DNA from: Sediminibacterium goheungense
GTDB lineage: Bacteria; Bacteroidota; Bacteroidia; Chitinophagales; Chitinophagaceae
Direction: 5' to 3'
Length of the DNA stretch: 64,000 nucleotides
Assembly: GCF_004361915.1 (NCBI RefSeq)
Contig: NZ_SNWP01000013.1
Span: 62,001-126,000 of the forward strand
Positions 51,112 to 60,932 of this stretch are shown one piece after another (the stretch's first letter is position 1; every line of letters begins with the position of its first letter). The position numbers were made by a program, and so were the translations under genes. The notes beneath the pieces are model-generated. The model ran no database searches. It worked only from the letters and a program-made list of their open reading frames with translations, and was not told where the DNA came from.

Positions 51112-52419
51112 ATGGTTTTCAAGCCGTTTAAGTTGTTATTTTGTACTTATAAATTATTGCTATTGCGTTTATTGTACCGGTTATTTGTATGGGTATACCC
51201 CAAAGCCGCATGGTTATTATCTTTTTATAACCCTAAGGCCCGGCTTTGGATAGCCGGCAGAAAACAACAGTTCCGTAAACTCGCTATGATTTTCCATACC
51301 AACCAAAAACCAGTGGTATGGATGCATTGCTCATCATTGGGCGAATTTGAACAGGGCAAACCCATTCTGGAAAAAGTTAAGCAGCAATTCCCGCAATATT
51401 TTATACTGGTCAGTTTTTTCTCCCCTTCCGGTTATGAAATCAGAAAAAATGATCCGGTAGCCGATCATGTCTGCTACCTTCCCATGGACCGTCCCTACAA
51501 TGCTGTAAGGTTTTTAAATATTGTACAGCCCTCACTGGTATTTTTTGTGAAATATGAATTCTGGCATTATTACCTCGATGAAATCAAACAAAGAAATATT
51601 CCCTTACTACTGGTATCGGGTGTATTCAGAAACGATCAGCCATTTTTTAAGTGGTATGGAAATTTTCACCGGAATATGCTGCAAAAATTTTCCCATTTAT
51701 TTCTTCAGAACACATTTTCAGCAGATCTCTTACAGCAAATCGAAATGAAAACAGATTTCTCTGTAGCGGGTGATACACGTTTCGACCGTGTACTGCAAAT
51801 TGCCGGCAGGTTTGAAGAAATTGCTCCCATTACTTCCTTTTGTGGCGACCATCCGGTAATTGTTGCGGGCAGTACCTGGACAGAAGATGATGAAGCACTG
51901 GATCATTTTGCCAATACTTACGCTGATATTCGTTTTATCATAGCCCCACATGATATTGATGAAGACCGACTAAAAGAATGCGAACAACTTTATGAAAGAA
52001 GTATCCGTTATTCGGTATGGGCAGCTCAGCCTGAAGCAGGCCAGAACAAAAATGTACTGATCATGGATAATATGGGTATGCTGAGTAAACTGTATCATTA
52101 CGCTACTATTGCCTATATAGGGGGTGGTTTTGGCGATGATGGCATACACAATGCACTGGAAGCTGCTGTATTTTATAAACCTGTAGTTTTCGGTCCCGTT
52201 TACGATAAATACCAGGAAGCCATTGATCTGGTAGATGCGGGAGCAGGATTCAGTATTGAAGATGCTTTGGAATTGGAAGAGCAGCTGAAAGCATTATTAT
52301 CCGATCAAACCCTTTTAAAAGAGTCTGGAACCATTGGGGGCAATTATGTAAGGGATAAAGCAGGTGCTACAAAAAAAATCCTTGATTATATTCACGCAAA
52401 ACGTCTTCTTACCAACTGA
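51112..52419 (+). CDS. waaA: 3-deoxy-D-manno-octulosonic acid (Kdo) transferase
   Basis: A 435-residue GT30 enzyme with an N-terminal membrane anchor (LLLLRLLYRLFVWVYPKA). Family landmarks: VWMHCSSLGEFEQGKPILEK (acceptor-side Glu), LVFFVKYEFWHYYL, AGSTWTEDDEALD, and IGGGFGDDGIHNALEAAVFY (donor site). It transfers Kdo to lipid A precursor at the inner membrane. The ATG at 51112 is chosen since the upstream frame overlaps the divergent aminotransferase start. It converges with the following minus-strand gene and overlaps it by 28 bases. Confidence 0.92.
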   Translation: MVFKPFKLLFCTYKLLLLRLLYRLFVWVYPKAAWLLSFYNPKARLWIAGRKQQFRKLAMIFHTNQKPVVWMHCSSLGEFEQGKPILEKVKQQFPQYFILVSFFSPSGYEIRKNDPVADHVCYLPMDRPYNAVRFLNIVQPSLVFFVKYEFWHYYLDEIKQRNIPLLLVSGVFRNDQPFFKWYGNFHRNMLQKFSHLFLQNTFSADLLQQIEMKTDFSVAGDTRFDRVLQIAGRFEEIAPITSFCGDHPVIVAGSTWTEDDEALDHFANTYADIRFIIAPHDIDEDRLKECEQLYERSIRYSVWAAQPEAGQNKNVLIMDNMGMLSKLYHYATIAYIGGGFGDDGIHNALEAAVFYKPVVFGPVYDKYQEAIDLVDAGAGFSIEDALELEEQLKALLSDQTLLKESGTIGGNYVRDKAGATKKILDYIHAKRLLTN

Positions 52420-53108
52420 TCGAACATGCGCGCTGCTTCGCATTGATCATTCCATCCGAGTTTCACCTTCAATTCCCTTTCTATCCAGTATTGCGCTTCC
52501 GGATAAATGCTGAACCCATTGATGGTTTTCAGGCTTCTCTCATACATATTTTCATCACCGCGAAACAATTCATTCACAAAAAGATAGCGGTCATTAATCC
52601 CAACTGCTTTTTTAAGATCGCGTACAGGTGCACTTTGTAATACCGTGGCTACTTCTACCTTTTCCTCTTTCAGTCTCTCATTTATTTCAGGTTGTTCATG
52701 CTGCGCCACCAGTAATTCATTCAACTCATATACTTCTTTCTGAGATTGAACAGATTGATGTACCATGGTAGGTATTTCAACCGGCATATTCATCATCCAG
52801 GGAATCGATACTTCTTTTTCAGCCGGTTCTGCTACAGGAACCATTTGTGCAGGTTCAAAAACTGGCTCTTCTACCGCTAAGCTTTCCTGAGGTGTTACTA
52901 CTTCAGGGATAACAGGACCAACCGTACCATTCATATATGATGATGGCATCGTAACCGAAACCTTGCTTTTAATAGTAGAGGGCTGTTGCTGGAGAGCTGT
53001 TTGCAGTTCAGCCAGCAATAGACGTGTATTTACCAGCAGTTTTGCAGCATCAGCATCCTGCTCAAACTGCTCTTTCAATTTATTGATCAATGTGCCTACT
53101 CTTTCCAT
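52392..53108 (-). CDS. Conserved-looking cytoplasmic hypothetical protein
   Basis: A 238-residue protein: a helical start (VGTLINKLKEQFEQDADAAK, LLAELQTALQQQ), a long low-complexity Val/Pro/Glu linker (VEEPVFEPAQMVPVAEPAEK), then a compact C-terminal domain (VGINDRYLFVNELFRGDENM, ERELKVKLGWNDQCEAARMF) that looks conserved. No signal or membrane segment. It overlaps waaA at their 3' ends. The same C-terminal arrangement occurs in small Bacteroidota proteins of unknown role. I give it no function. Confidence 0.65.
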   Translation of the reverse strand: MERVGTLINKLKEQFEQDADAAKLLVNTRLLLAELQTALQQQPSTIKSKVSVTMPSSYMNGTVGPVIPEVVTPQESLAVEEPVFEPAQMVPVAEPAEKEVSIPWMMNMPVEIPTMVHQSVQSQKEVYELNELLVAQHEQPEINERLKEEKVEVATVLQSAPVRDLKKAVGINDRYLFVNELFRGDENMYERSLKTINGFSIYPEAQYWIERELKVKLGWNDQCEAARMFDQLVRRRFA

Positions 53109-53182
53109 GGCATGATGATTTAGGGGGAGAAACACAAGTTACTAACGTTTTTTAGTACCATTTAGTATTTCTCCCCCTGTTT

Positions 53183-54625
53183 TTATTGCCATCCACCTCC
53201 CAGTGAACGATATAAATCGATCTGAGACTGCAGTAAAGTTTTATACGTAAGTACAGACTGTAACTGACTTTCAAGCGATCCCTGCTGTGCTGAGATCACT
53301 TCAAGATAAGATGCATACCCTGTTACGTATAGCTCCCGGGCCGTTACCACAGCCGATTCCAGCGCCTGTGCCTGCTTTTTTTTCAATTCATATACTTCCT
53401 CATTATTTACCACCGCAGCCATACTGGTAGCTACTTCATGATAAGCTTTTACAATGGTTTGCTGGTATTCATACCATAATTCAGCCTGCTGTGCCTCTGC
53501 TTCTTTTAACATTCCTTTGAGTCTTCCGCGGTTCCATACCGGTCCCGTAATACTACCCAGCAACCCGTACGCAACAGAACCGGGGGTTATCATTTGCGCG
53601 GCATTGAAGGAGTTGAATCCGATATAAGGTGTGATATTAAAAGAAGGCAGAAATGATTTCCGGGCAGCACTCAGTTCGGCACCTGCCGACATCAATTTCA
53701 GATCCGCAGCCTGTATATCGGGTCTGTTCACCATTAAATCTGAGGGAACACCCGTTTTTACCGTACCCGTCAATTTCAGGCTGAATAGAGATTTTTTTCG
53801 TTTTACTGGTTGTGGCAATCTACCCAGTAAACGATTTAACTCATTTTCTGTTTGCACAATGCTTTGCCTGATAACAGCAGAAAAACTCCTGGTGTTGTAC
53901 AATTGAGCTTCAAATTGCTGAACCGCTAATTCATTGGCCCTCCCTCCTGCTTTCTGTATTTTCACTACGCTTAATGCATCTTCCTGAAGACGGATATTTT
54001 TCTCGAGAATTTCCATTTCACTATCCAGTGCCACCAATTCATAATACATATCGGCTACCTGCGCTACCAGTTGTGTTACCAGCCATTGACGTTCTTTTTC
54101 TGAAGCCAGTACTTTTGAGAAAGCGGCTTTTTTTCTGTCATTGAGCTTGCCCCATACATCCATTTCCCAGTTACTTTTTAAACCGAGAAAAAGATCAGGG
54201 GTCAATACCGGTATTCGCTGGTCTTTTGAAATATTGGGAGAAAGATTCGTATCGAAATTACCCACACCATCAATGGTATACTTACCAAACTTTGTAAATC
54301 CCGCCGATGCAACTGCTTCCAGCATAGGTAGTCTTGCATTGGCTGCGATATTCATCTGCGCCTTTGCCATACTGATTCGCTGTACCGCTTTCCGGAGATC
54401 GAAATTCTGTTTGAGTGCCACTTCTACCAACTGCAGCAAAGCAGTGTCTGCGAAAAAACTCCGCCAATCCATGTTCTGCATTTTTGAACTATCCTTACTA
54501 CCCTTATAGGTAGCCGGCAATTCAATTTCCTTGAATGACTGTGTTGACTTTGGTATGGAACACCCCACCATGATCACAACAGAACAGACTATAATGTATA
54601 TAGATGATTGTATTCTCAGTTTCAT
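53183..54625 (-). CDS. RND efflux outer-membrane factor (OprM/NodT type)
   Basis: A 480-residue lipoprotein (signal IYIIVCSVVIMVGCSIPKST, Cys in VGCS). The TolC fold shows paired helical repeats: WRSFFADTALLQLVEVALKQ at the start and LESAVVTARELYVTGYASYL near the end, plus GPVWNRGRLKGMLKEAEAQ. It forms the outer-membrane exit duct. Last gene of the tripartite operon, 11 bases after the pump gene. Substrates unknown. Confidence 0.9.
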   Translation of the reverse strand: MKLRIQSSIYIIVCSVVIMVGCSIPKSTQSFKEIELPATYKGSKDSSKMQNMDWRSFFADTALLQLVEVALKQNFDLRKAVQRISMAKAQMNIAANARLPMLEAVASAGFTKFGKYTIDGVGNFDTNLSPNISKDQRIPVLTPDLFLGLKSNWEMDVWGKLNDRKKAAFSKVLASEKERQWLVTQLVAQVADMYYELVALDSEMEILEKNIRLQEDALSVVKIQKAGGRANELAVQQFEAQLYNTRSFSAVIRQSIVQTENELNRLLGRLPQPVKRKKSLFSLKLTGTVKTGVPSDLMVNRPDIQAADLKLMSAGAELSAARKSFLPSFNITPYIGFNSFNAAQMITPGSVAYGLLGSITGPVWNRGRLKGMLKEAEAQQAELWYEYQQTIVKAYHEVATSMAAVVNNEEVYELKKKQAQALESAVVTARELYVTGYASYLEVISAQQGSLESQLQSVLTYKTLLQSQIDLYRSLGGGWQ

Positions 54626-54636
54626 GAATAAATGAT

Positions 54637-57600
54637 TTATCGATCAGTATATTGTTCAACATTTTCTTCCGTTACTGTTACCACTGTATTTTGGCTGTTA
54701 CTTGTTTTTTCAGACAGCTGCGCAAATAAGTAGTAGAGTCCGGGTATTACAATGACGCCGAATAAGGTGCCAATCAACATTCCGGCTGCAGCAGCAGTAC
54801 CAATAGAGCGGTTACCCATGGCACCTGCACCAGATGCAATACATAAAGGAATGAGCCCCGCTATAAAGGCAAAAGATGTCATAAGAATAGGTCTCAGCCT
54901 TGATACAGCCCCTTCAAGGGCAGCATCGATAATACGAAGTCCCTGTTTGCGCCGCAATATGGCAAACTCAACAATCAGAATGGCATTCTTTCCCAGCAAA
55001 CCAATCAGCATCACCAGTGCTACCTGGGCATAGATATTGTTTTCCAGTCCGAATAATTTCAATCCCAGAAAAGCCCCAAATACACCTGCGGGTAAAGAAA
55101 GAATAACCGCCAAAGGCAAAAGGAAACTTTCATATTGCGCTGCAAGCAACAAATACACAAACAATAAACAGATAGCAAAAATGAAAACAGCCTGATTACC
55201 TGATAGTATCTGCTCTCTCGTCATACCAGACCATTCATAACTGAACCCTCGTGGCAAAGTTTTTTCTGCGGTTTCTTTCAATGTATTAATCGCATCGCCA
55301 CTACTGTATCCCGGTGCTGCATCACCTGTAATAAGCGCAGAAGTGTACATATTGTATCTCGTTAGCTGTTCCGGACCGAATACCCTTTCCAGTTTTATGA
55401 ACGTAGAATAAGATACCATTTCACCCCTGTCATTCTTTACATATAACTGAAGTATATCTTCCGGTTTTGAACGGTATTGCGGATAAGCCTGCACCATCAC
55501 TTTGTACATTTGCCCGAAACGGATAAAGTTGGTAGCATAATAACTGCCTATCAGTGTTTGGAGTGTGCTCATGGCATTTTCGATGGTAACACCTTTTTGC
55601 GCTGCCATATCCTGATCTACATGTATCATATATTGCGGAAAGGAAGGATCGAAGCTGGTAAATGCAGCCCCTATGACTTTTGTTTTTTTCAGTGTATCAA
55701 TCAATGCGTTGGCCACTGCAGCTGTTTTTGTAAGGTCGCCGGATCCTGTTTTATCAAGAATACGCATTTCAAAACCACTCGCATTACCAAAACCCGGAAC
55801 AGTTGGCGGAGGAAAAAACTCAATATCGGCATCTTTGATATGTGCGGTTTTCTGTTTCAGCAATGTAATGATCTCATTCACCGATTCGGTTCTTTCCTTC
55901 CAGGGCTTCAGGTTAATCATAGCCATTCCATAGGAGGCCCCTGCCACTTCTGTTACAAGACTATAACCTGAAAGTGTAGATATATTTTCAATGGCTCCGA
56001 TACCCTTCACCGATTCCTGCATCTCATTCATTACGGCTGCTGTTCTTTCCACTGTAGAGCCAGCCGGCGTAGTTACATTCACATATACCATACCCTGGTC
56101 TTCTGTTGGAATAAACCCTCCCGGCAATACAGCTGAAATACCCCATGTTGCCATAAAAAATACAACCAATAGTGACAATGTAACCACCCTTTTTCCGGCG
56201 ATGGCCTTCAAAAGTTTTTGGTATCGGGAAGAAGTACTGTCGTACCTTTTATTGAACCCTGCGAAAAAGCGTTGCAGCCAGTTTTTCTTAGCCGGCAGGT
56301 GCTGATGTTTTAACATAATGGCACATAAGGCCGGTGTAAGTGTTACTGCATTAATACCTGAAATAACAATGGAAATAGCCAGCGTGAGTGAAAACTGACG
56401 GTAAAACACGCCAACCGGCCCCGAGAGAAAGGCAACTGGCACAAACACGGCCGACATCACCAGTGTAATGGCAACCAATGCGCCACTTATCTCCTTCATG
56501 GCTGCAATGGTTGCATCCATGGCCGACATATGGTATTCCTGCATTTTAACGTGTACGGCTTCCACCACCACAATGGCGTTATCTACCACAATTCCAATGG
56601 CAAGTACAAGTGCAAACAAGGTCAATAGATTAATGGAGAAACCAAGTAGCTGCATAAAACAAAGCGTACCGATCAATGCAACCGGTACGGCCAATGCAGG
56701 AATAAGTGTGGACCTGAAATCCTGCAGGAATAAAAATACCACGATAAATACCAGTATAAAAGCTTCAAATAATGTTTTGATTACTTCTTTAATAGAAGCA
56801 TCCAGAAAGCGTGATACATCATACGCAAAATTGTATTTCATGCCGGGAGGAAAAGCAGTTGCCTTCAACTCTTCCATCCGTTTTTTTACGTTATTAATAA
56901 CATCTCTTGCATTTGAACCGGGGCGTTGCTTCAGCATAATGGATGCTGAAGGTTTTCCATCCGTCTTCGATTCCATACTATAGGTCATGGAACCAAATTC
57001 AACATCTGCAATATCTTTTAACCGCAATACAGACCCATTTGACTCGGCTCTTATTACAATATTTTCATACTGTACAGCTTCTGATTTTTTTCCGGTATAA
57101 CGCAAAACATATTGCAATGATCCGGCATCCATACCAGAGCTTTCGCCTGTTTTACCAGGTGCCGCTTCAACATTCTGATTCCGCAAAGCATCTACCACAT
57201 CCTGTGCTGAAATATTATATGAAAGCATCCGATCGGGTTTCAGCCATACCCGCATGGCATACTCTCTCGATCCCATAATCTCAGCAAAACCTACCCCATC
57301 AATACGCTTCAACTCCTGAAGAATATTGATATCCGCAAAATTGTAAATGAATTGTTCATCAGCAGTTGTATCCTCACTCATGATATTGAGGTATAACAAC
57401 ATGCTGTTTACTTCTTTCTCGGTAGTTACCCCGGCCTTAATGACTTCTTCTGGCAACTCATCCAATACAGTTGTTACCCTGTTCTGAACGTTTACAGCTG
57501 CCTGATCGGGGTCTGTACCTACTTTAAAAGCAATGGAAATCAGTGTAATCCCATTGTTACTGGATACCGACGACATGTAAGTCATGCCGGGTACACCATT

Positions 57601-57807
57601 GATCGCTCTTTCAAGCGGTGTAGCAACGGCTTTGGCACATACTTCAGCATTTGCTCCGGTATACTTAGCCGTTACAGTAACAGAGGGCGGAACAATATCT
57701 GGAAACTGCGTAACAGGCAATGTAAATAAAGCCAGTAATCCTAACAGGGTTATTAATAAAGAAATCACCAGCGACAACACGGGCCGCTTAATAAATATTT
57801 CGAACAT
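54637..57807 (-). CDS. RND-type (HAE1) multidrug efflux pump
   Basis: A 1056-residue inner-membrane pump with 12 predicted transmembrane segments in two halves and two large periplasmic loops. Landmarks: FIKRPVLSLVISLLITLLGL at the start, VTVTAKYTGANAEVCAKAVA, the central ALVLAIGIVVDNAIVVVEAV (Asp-Asn proton-relay region of AcrB Asp407/408), and GLLGKNAILIVEFAILRRK. It exports lipophilic compounds by proton antiport. It sits between its adaptor (6 bases upstream) and outer-membrane factor in one operon. Confidence 0.93.
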   Translation of the reverse strand: MFEIFIKRPVLSLVISLLITLLGLLALFTLPVTQFPDIVPPSVTVTAKYTGANAEVCAKAVATPLERAINGVPGMTYMSSVSSNNGITLISIAFKVGTDPDQAAVNVQNRVTTVLDELPEEVIKAGVTTEKEVNSMLLYLNIMSEDTTADEQFIYNFADINILQELKRIDGVGFAEIMGSREYAMRVWLKPDRMLSYNISAQDVVDALRNQNVEAAPGKTGESSGMDAGSLQYVLRYTGKKSEAVQYENIVIRAESNGSVLRLKDIADVEFGSMTYSMESKTDGKPSASIMLKQRPGSNARDVINNVKKRMEELKATAFPPGMKYNFAYDVSRFLDASIKEVIKTLFEAFILVFIVVFLFLQDFRSTLIPALAVPVALIGTLCFMQLLGFSINLLTLFALVLAIGIVVDNAIVVVEAVHVKMQEYHMSAMDATIAAMKEISGALVAITLVMSAVFVPVAFLSGPVGVFYRQFSLTLAISIVISGINAVTLTPALCAIMLKHQHLPAKKNWLQRFFAGFNKRYDSTSSRYQKLLKAIAGKRVVTLSLLVVFFMATWGISAVLPGGFIPTEDQGMVYVNVTTPAGSTVERTAAVMNEMQESVKGIGAIENISTLSGYSLVTEVAGASYGMAMINLKPWKERTESVNEIITLLKQKTAHIKDADIEFFPPPTVPGFGNASGFEMRILDKTGSGDLTKTAAVANALIDTLKKTKVIGAAFTSFDPSFPQYMIHVDQDMAAQKGVTIENAMSTLQTLIGSYYATNFIRFGQMYKVMVQAYPQYRSKPEDILQLYVKNDRGEMVSYSTFIKLERVFGPEQLTRYNMYTSALITGDAAPGYSSGDAINTLKETAEKTLPRGFSYEWSGMTREQILSGNQAVFIFAICLLFVYLLLAAQYESFLLPLAVILSLPAGVFGAFLGLKLFGLENNIYAQVALVMLIGLLGKNAILIVEFAILRRKQGLRIIDAALEGAVSRLRPILMTSFAFIAGLIPLCIASGAGAMGNRSIGTAAAAGMLIGTLFGVIVIPGLYYLFAQLSEKTSNSQNTVVTVTEENVEQYTDR

Positions 57808-57813
57808 GACTGT

Positions 57814-58938
57814 TTATTTGGAATAAGCAATAAAGTTGGCTTCTGTAATCATACGCGGACTGATCTTCATACCATCACGGATATTCTTCACACCTTCGTA
57901 CACGATTCTTTCTCCAGGCTGAATACCCTGCTCTACGATATAAAAATCAGCTACCCGGTTTCGATAGGTAAAGCCCCGCATCTTCACTATATTATCATTG
58001 CCTACTACAAATACATAGTTCTTATCCTGTATTTCAAACACTGATTTTTGCGGAATCAACATGGCATCTTTTACCACGCTGGTTAATCTGATTTTCCCGG
58101 ATGCACCGTGTTTCAGTAATTTAGATGGATTCGGGAACCGGGCACGAAACGCAATGGCACCGGTATTTTCATTGATCTCCCCATCCATGGTTTCAATACG
58201 CCCTCTCTGCGGATATTCTGTTCCGTCTGACAATACCAGTTGAATGGCCTCTTCTCGTGAGGATGCGTTTGATTTATCTTTTCTGAATCGCAGATATTCA
58301 CTTTCAGATACATGGAAATAAGCGAACACATCATGTATATCAGAAATAGTTGTAAGTAATGCGCCCGGATCAATCAGACTTCCTATTTTCAAGGGTATAC
58401 GGTCTATTACACCATCGAAGGGAGACTTAATACTGGTGAATGATAATTTATTCTGTGCACTTGCCAGTTCAGCATTGGCTTCTTCCACTTTAGCTTTAGC
58501 AGCCCTCAGTTTGGCAGATGCAAGTTCAAACTCGGTGGAAGAAATCACTTTCTTATCCACCAGCATCTTGATCCGATCAACTTCCAGTTCAGCTGCTTTT
58601 GCCTCTGCTACTGCATTTGATACATTGGCTTTTGCCTTGGCCACTTCGGTTACGTATTCAAGGTCATTAATCTGAAAAAGGAGTTGACCTTTCTTTACCT
58701 CCTTTCCTTCATCTACAAATATATTTTCGAGAAAGCCATGCACCCTTGCACGGATTTCTACATTGCGTACAGCCTGTATTTCAGAAACATATTCTGTAAG
58801 TAACAGGGTATCTTTTTTCTGAATCGCCAAAACCGGCAGTTCAGTATTTTCATTTTGATTTTGCTGACCGTTGTTTTTGTCCTTACAGGACATAAAAAAT
58901 ATAACCAGAAAATATACGAGGGGTAAAAATGATCTCAT
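57814..58938 (-). CDS. RND efflux periplasmic adaptor (MFP) lipoprotein
   Basis: A 374-residue lipoprotein (FLVIFFMSCKDKNNGQ, Cys in MSC). The order is typical of AcrA-type adaptors: NVEIRARVHGFLENIFVDEG (lipoyl-like half), KKGQLLFQINDLEYVTEV, a coiled-coil hairpin (KANVSNAVAEAKAAELEVDR to NAELASAQNKL), the second lipoyl half (FDGVIDRIPLKIGSLIDPGA) and a beta-barrel (LLKHGASGKIRLTSVV). It links the pump to the outer-membrane duct. The ATG at 58938 gives the lipoprotein signal. First gene of the efflux operon. Confidence 0.92.
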   Translation of the reverse strand: MRSFLPLVYFLVIFFMSCKDKNNGQQNQNENTELPVLAIQKKDTLLLTEYVSEIQAVRNVEIRARVHGFLENIFVDEGKEVKKGQLLFQINDLEYVTEVAKAKANVSNAVAEAKAAELEVDRIKMLVDKKVISSTEFELASAKLRAAKAKVEEANAELASAQNKLSFTSIKSPFDGVIDRIPLKIGSLIDPGALLTTISDIHDVFAYFHVSESEYLRFRKDKSNASSREEAIQLVLSDGTEYPQRGRIETMDGEINENTGAIAFRARFPNPSKLLKHGASGKIRLTSVVKDAMLIPQKSVFEIQDKNYVFVVGNDNIVKMRGFTYRNRVADFYIVEQGIQPGERIVYEGVKNIRDGMKISPRMITEANFIAYSK

Positions 58939-59036
58939 TGTACTTTTTGATAACTGTGAATGGAATAAATACAGGATTACCCGCACTGTAACTTGTAACA
59001 GTGCCGGGGCAAATGAATCAATAAAGTAGCCTGAAA

Positions 59037-59444
59037 TCAGAATGGAGTGAGCCGGAAGAGAAAACCGTGGAAATGCCCCAGTTCGGGTGAGGGGTAAAAC
59101 CGGTTAAAAGCACCTGTATGCGTTAATGTGTGCGAGGGTGATGGCAGCATTTTTTCCCGCTGTATCGCCACAACTACCCTGGGTAGGGCTGTTTTACCTG
59201 TTACCCTGAATATACTATAATGCGCCCCTGACTCTTCGTTATTGGGAATATTATCCTGTAAACCATGCACCGACTCAAGTACATACTCAAGTACCGTAAA
59301 TGATTCGGTTTTATTAAAGCGCAGCTGACCGGCATCATCGGCGAGGGATCCGGATGAAAAATGACAACCTGGCCGGGCGGTCACCATATTAGCAAAACCC
59401 ATGAGCAGTAGCACAACAATAAGCTTCTTAAAAAATTCTGTCAT
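59037..59444 (-). CDS. Small secreted hypothetical protein
   Basis: A 135-residue protein (signal FFKKLIVVLLLMGFANMVTA), with two Cys absent except PGCHF near the mature start. The rest contains TESFTVLEYVLESVHGLQDN, VTGKTALPRVVVAIQREKML and the Phe-rich end FHGFLFRLTPF. It is 98 bases upstream of the efflux operon on the same strand and could share its promoter. No family recognised. Confidence 0.55.
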   Translation of the reverse strand: MTEFFKKLIVVLLLMGFANMVTARPGCHFSSGSLADDAGQLRFNKTESFTVLEYVLESVHGLQDNIPNNEESGAHYSIFRVTGKTALPRVVVAIQREKMLPSPSHTLTHTGAFNRFYPSPELGHFHGFLFRLTPF

Positions 59445-59551
59445 ATAATCTTTTATTTGCTCAAGGGACGAACCCGGGATATATAAAACAAAAATAGGAA
59501 AATAAGGTTCGTTTAAAGTAATTTGCCCCACCCCATTATTAAAACATTAAC

Positions 59552-60133
59552 ATGTTTATTGAACCCAATTTAACAGGTGAACGCAGAGGATGGATTGAAG
59601 TGATCTGTGGCAGTATGTTCAGTGGCAAAACAGAAGAACTGATACGCAGACTAAAAAGGGCGAAGATTGCTAACCTGAAAGTAGAAATTTATAAACCGGC
59701 CGTTGATGTTCGTTATGATGAAACACAGGTGGTAAGTCATGATGCCAACAGTATACAAAGTACACCGATAGATAATTCACAAACCATTCTGCTGATGGCC
59801 CAGGATGTGGATGTGGTTGGTATTGATGAAGCTCAGTTTTTCGATGCAGAAATTATGCATGTATGTGAAATGCTGGCACTGAGGGGCACCCGCGTAATTG
59901 TTGCGGGACTGGATATGGATTATCTGGGGCGTCCTTTCGGACAAATGCCCAATTTACTGGCCATTGCCGATTATATTACGAAACTGCATGCCATTTGCAT
60001 GAAATGTGGCAATATTGCCAATGTTTCTTTCCGTAAAGTGGAAAATGAAGGACAGGTATTACTGGGAGAAAAAGAAACCTATGAACCCCGTTGCCGCAAA
60101 TGTTTCCATGAAATGAGCCCCAGCAAGGGTTGA
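59552..60133 (+). CDS. tdk: Thymidine kinase (type II)
   Basis: A 193-residue enzyme: P-loop GSMFSGKT (residues 20-27), the Mg/acid-base segment [13 protein letters not shown], the thymidine-binding lid [20 protein letters not shown], and a zinc-ribbon tail with four Cys (CMKCGN and CRKC). It phosphorylates thymidine in the cytoplasm. Next gene on the same strand is ccmB, 57 bases on; no functional link is implied. Confidence 0.95.
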   Translation: MFIEPNLTGERRGWIEVICGSMFSGKTEELIRRLKRAKIANLKVEIYKPAVDVRYDETQVVSHDANSIQSTPIDNSQTILLMAQDVDVVGIDEAQFFDAEIMHVCEMLALRGTRVIVAGLDMDYLGRPFGQMPNLLAIADYITKLHAICMKCGNIANVSFRKVENEGQVLLGEKETYEPRCRKCFHEMSPSKG

Positions 60134-60190
60134 TAGAACCCTCGTAGCAAGGTGCAAATTGAATGGGACAAAAACAATAGTAATGAACAC

Positions 60191-60850
60191 ATGAAAAGTA
60201 GCAGCACGATACTCGCACTGGTAAAAAAAGACCTGTTGCTGGAAATGCGCCAGCAATACACGCTGTATGGCATACTACTTTATGTAGCTTCCACCATTTT
60301 TGTTGTTTATCTGTCAATGGGGCAGCCCGACGACGCTGTCTGGAATGGCCTGTTCTGGATCATCCAGTTGTTTGTATGCGTAAATGCCGTGGCAAAAAGT
60401 TTCCTTGCCGAAGGCCGTGGAAGGATGTTATATTTCTACACCGTAGCCGGGCCTGTTGATTTTGTATTGGCCAAACTTATCTTCAACCTTTTACTCATGC
60501 TCATCATGAGTTTATTGAGCTTGTTGATCTTCTCACTATTACTGGGTAATCCACTGCAAAATTTTCTGAAGTTTACAGGTATTGTTTGCCTTGGCGGCAT
60601 CAGCCTGAGTCTGGTATTTACTTTCCTTGCTGCGATAGCCGCAAAAGCACAACAACAATCGGCTATGATGGCCATAATGGGTTTTCCCCTCATTATCCCA
60701 CAGTTATTGTTGCTGATGAAGATTTCAGGAACCGGCTTCTCTGATGTAATTCAGGCAGGCTGGTGGCAAATGGTAGCCATGCTAGCCGGATTAGACATAC
60801 TCGTGGTTGCCCTGGCCGTGATATTGTTTCCTTTTTTATGGAAAGACTAA
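60191..60850 (+). CDS. ccmB: Heme exporter protein CcmB
   Basis: A 219-residue protein with six hydrophobic segments: YTLYGILLYVASTIFVVYLS near the start, LFWIIQLFVCVNAVAKSFLA, LIFNLLLMLIMSLLSLLIFS, LVFTFLAAIAAKAQQQSAMM, GFPLIIPQLLLLMKI and LDILVVALAVILFPFLW. It is the membrane partner of CcmA in System I cytochrome-c maturation. The ATG at 60191 is used instead of an upstream GTG. No ccmA, ccmC or other ccm gene is adjacent; the following gene is convergent. Confidence 0.9.
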   Translation: MKSSSTILALVKKDLLLEMRQQYTLYGILLYVASTIFVVYLSMGQPDDAVWNGLFWIIQLFVCVNAVAKSFLAEGRGRMLYFYTVAGPVDFVLAKLIFNLLLMLIMSLLSLLIFSLLLGNPLQNFLKFTGIVCLGGISLSLVFTFLAAIAAKAQQQSAMMAIMGFPLIIPQLLLLMKISGTGFSDVIQAGWWQMVAMLAGLDILVVALAVILFPFLWKD

Positions 60851-60857
60851 GCGCAAA

Positions 60858-60932
60858 TGTCTGATATCAGATGGCAGATGTCAGATGTAAGACATAGTGA
60901 ATATCAAATCTGCCATCTGACATCTGACATCA
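60858..60932. terminator. Imperfect bidirectional hairpin between ccmB and amn
   Basis: Left arm around TCAGATGGCAGATGTCAGAT pairs with the right arm around AATCTGCCATCTGACATCTG: about 20 of 22 bases complementary, with direct CAGATG repeats inside. It lies between convergent genes and should terminate both. Confidence 0.7.

Noticed and set aside
54752..57826. Several open frames of 80-170 codons antisense to the RND pump gene
   Set aside because: They are mirror frames of a strongly coding gene; no independent start or composition support.
60858..60932. CAGATG direct repeats as a CRISPR-like array
   Set aside because: Units are 6-10 bases without regular spacers and form one inverted hairpin; a terminator explains them.
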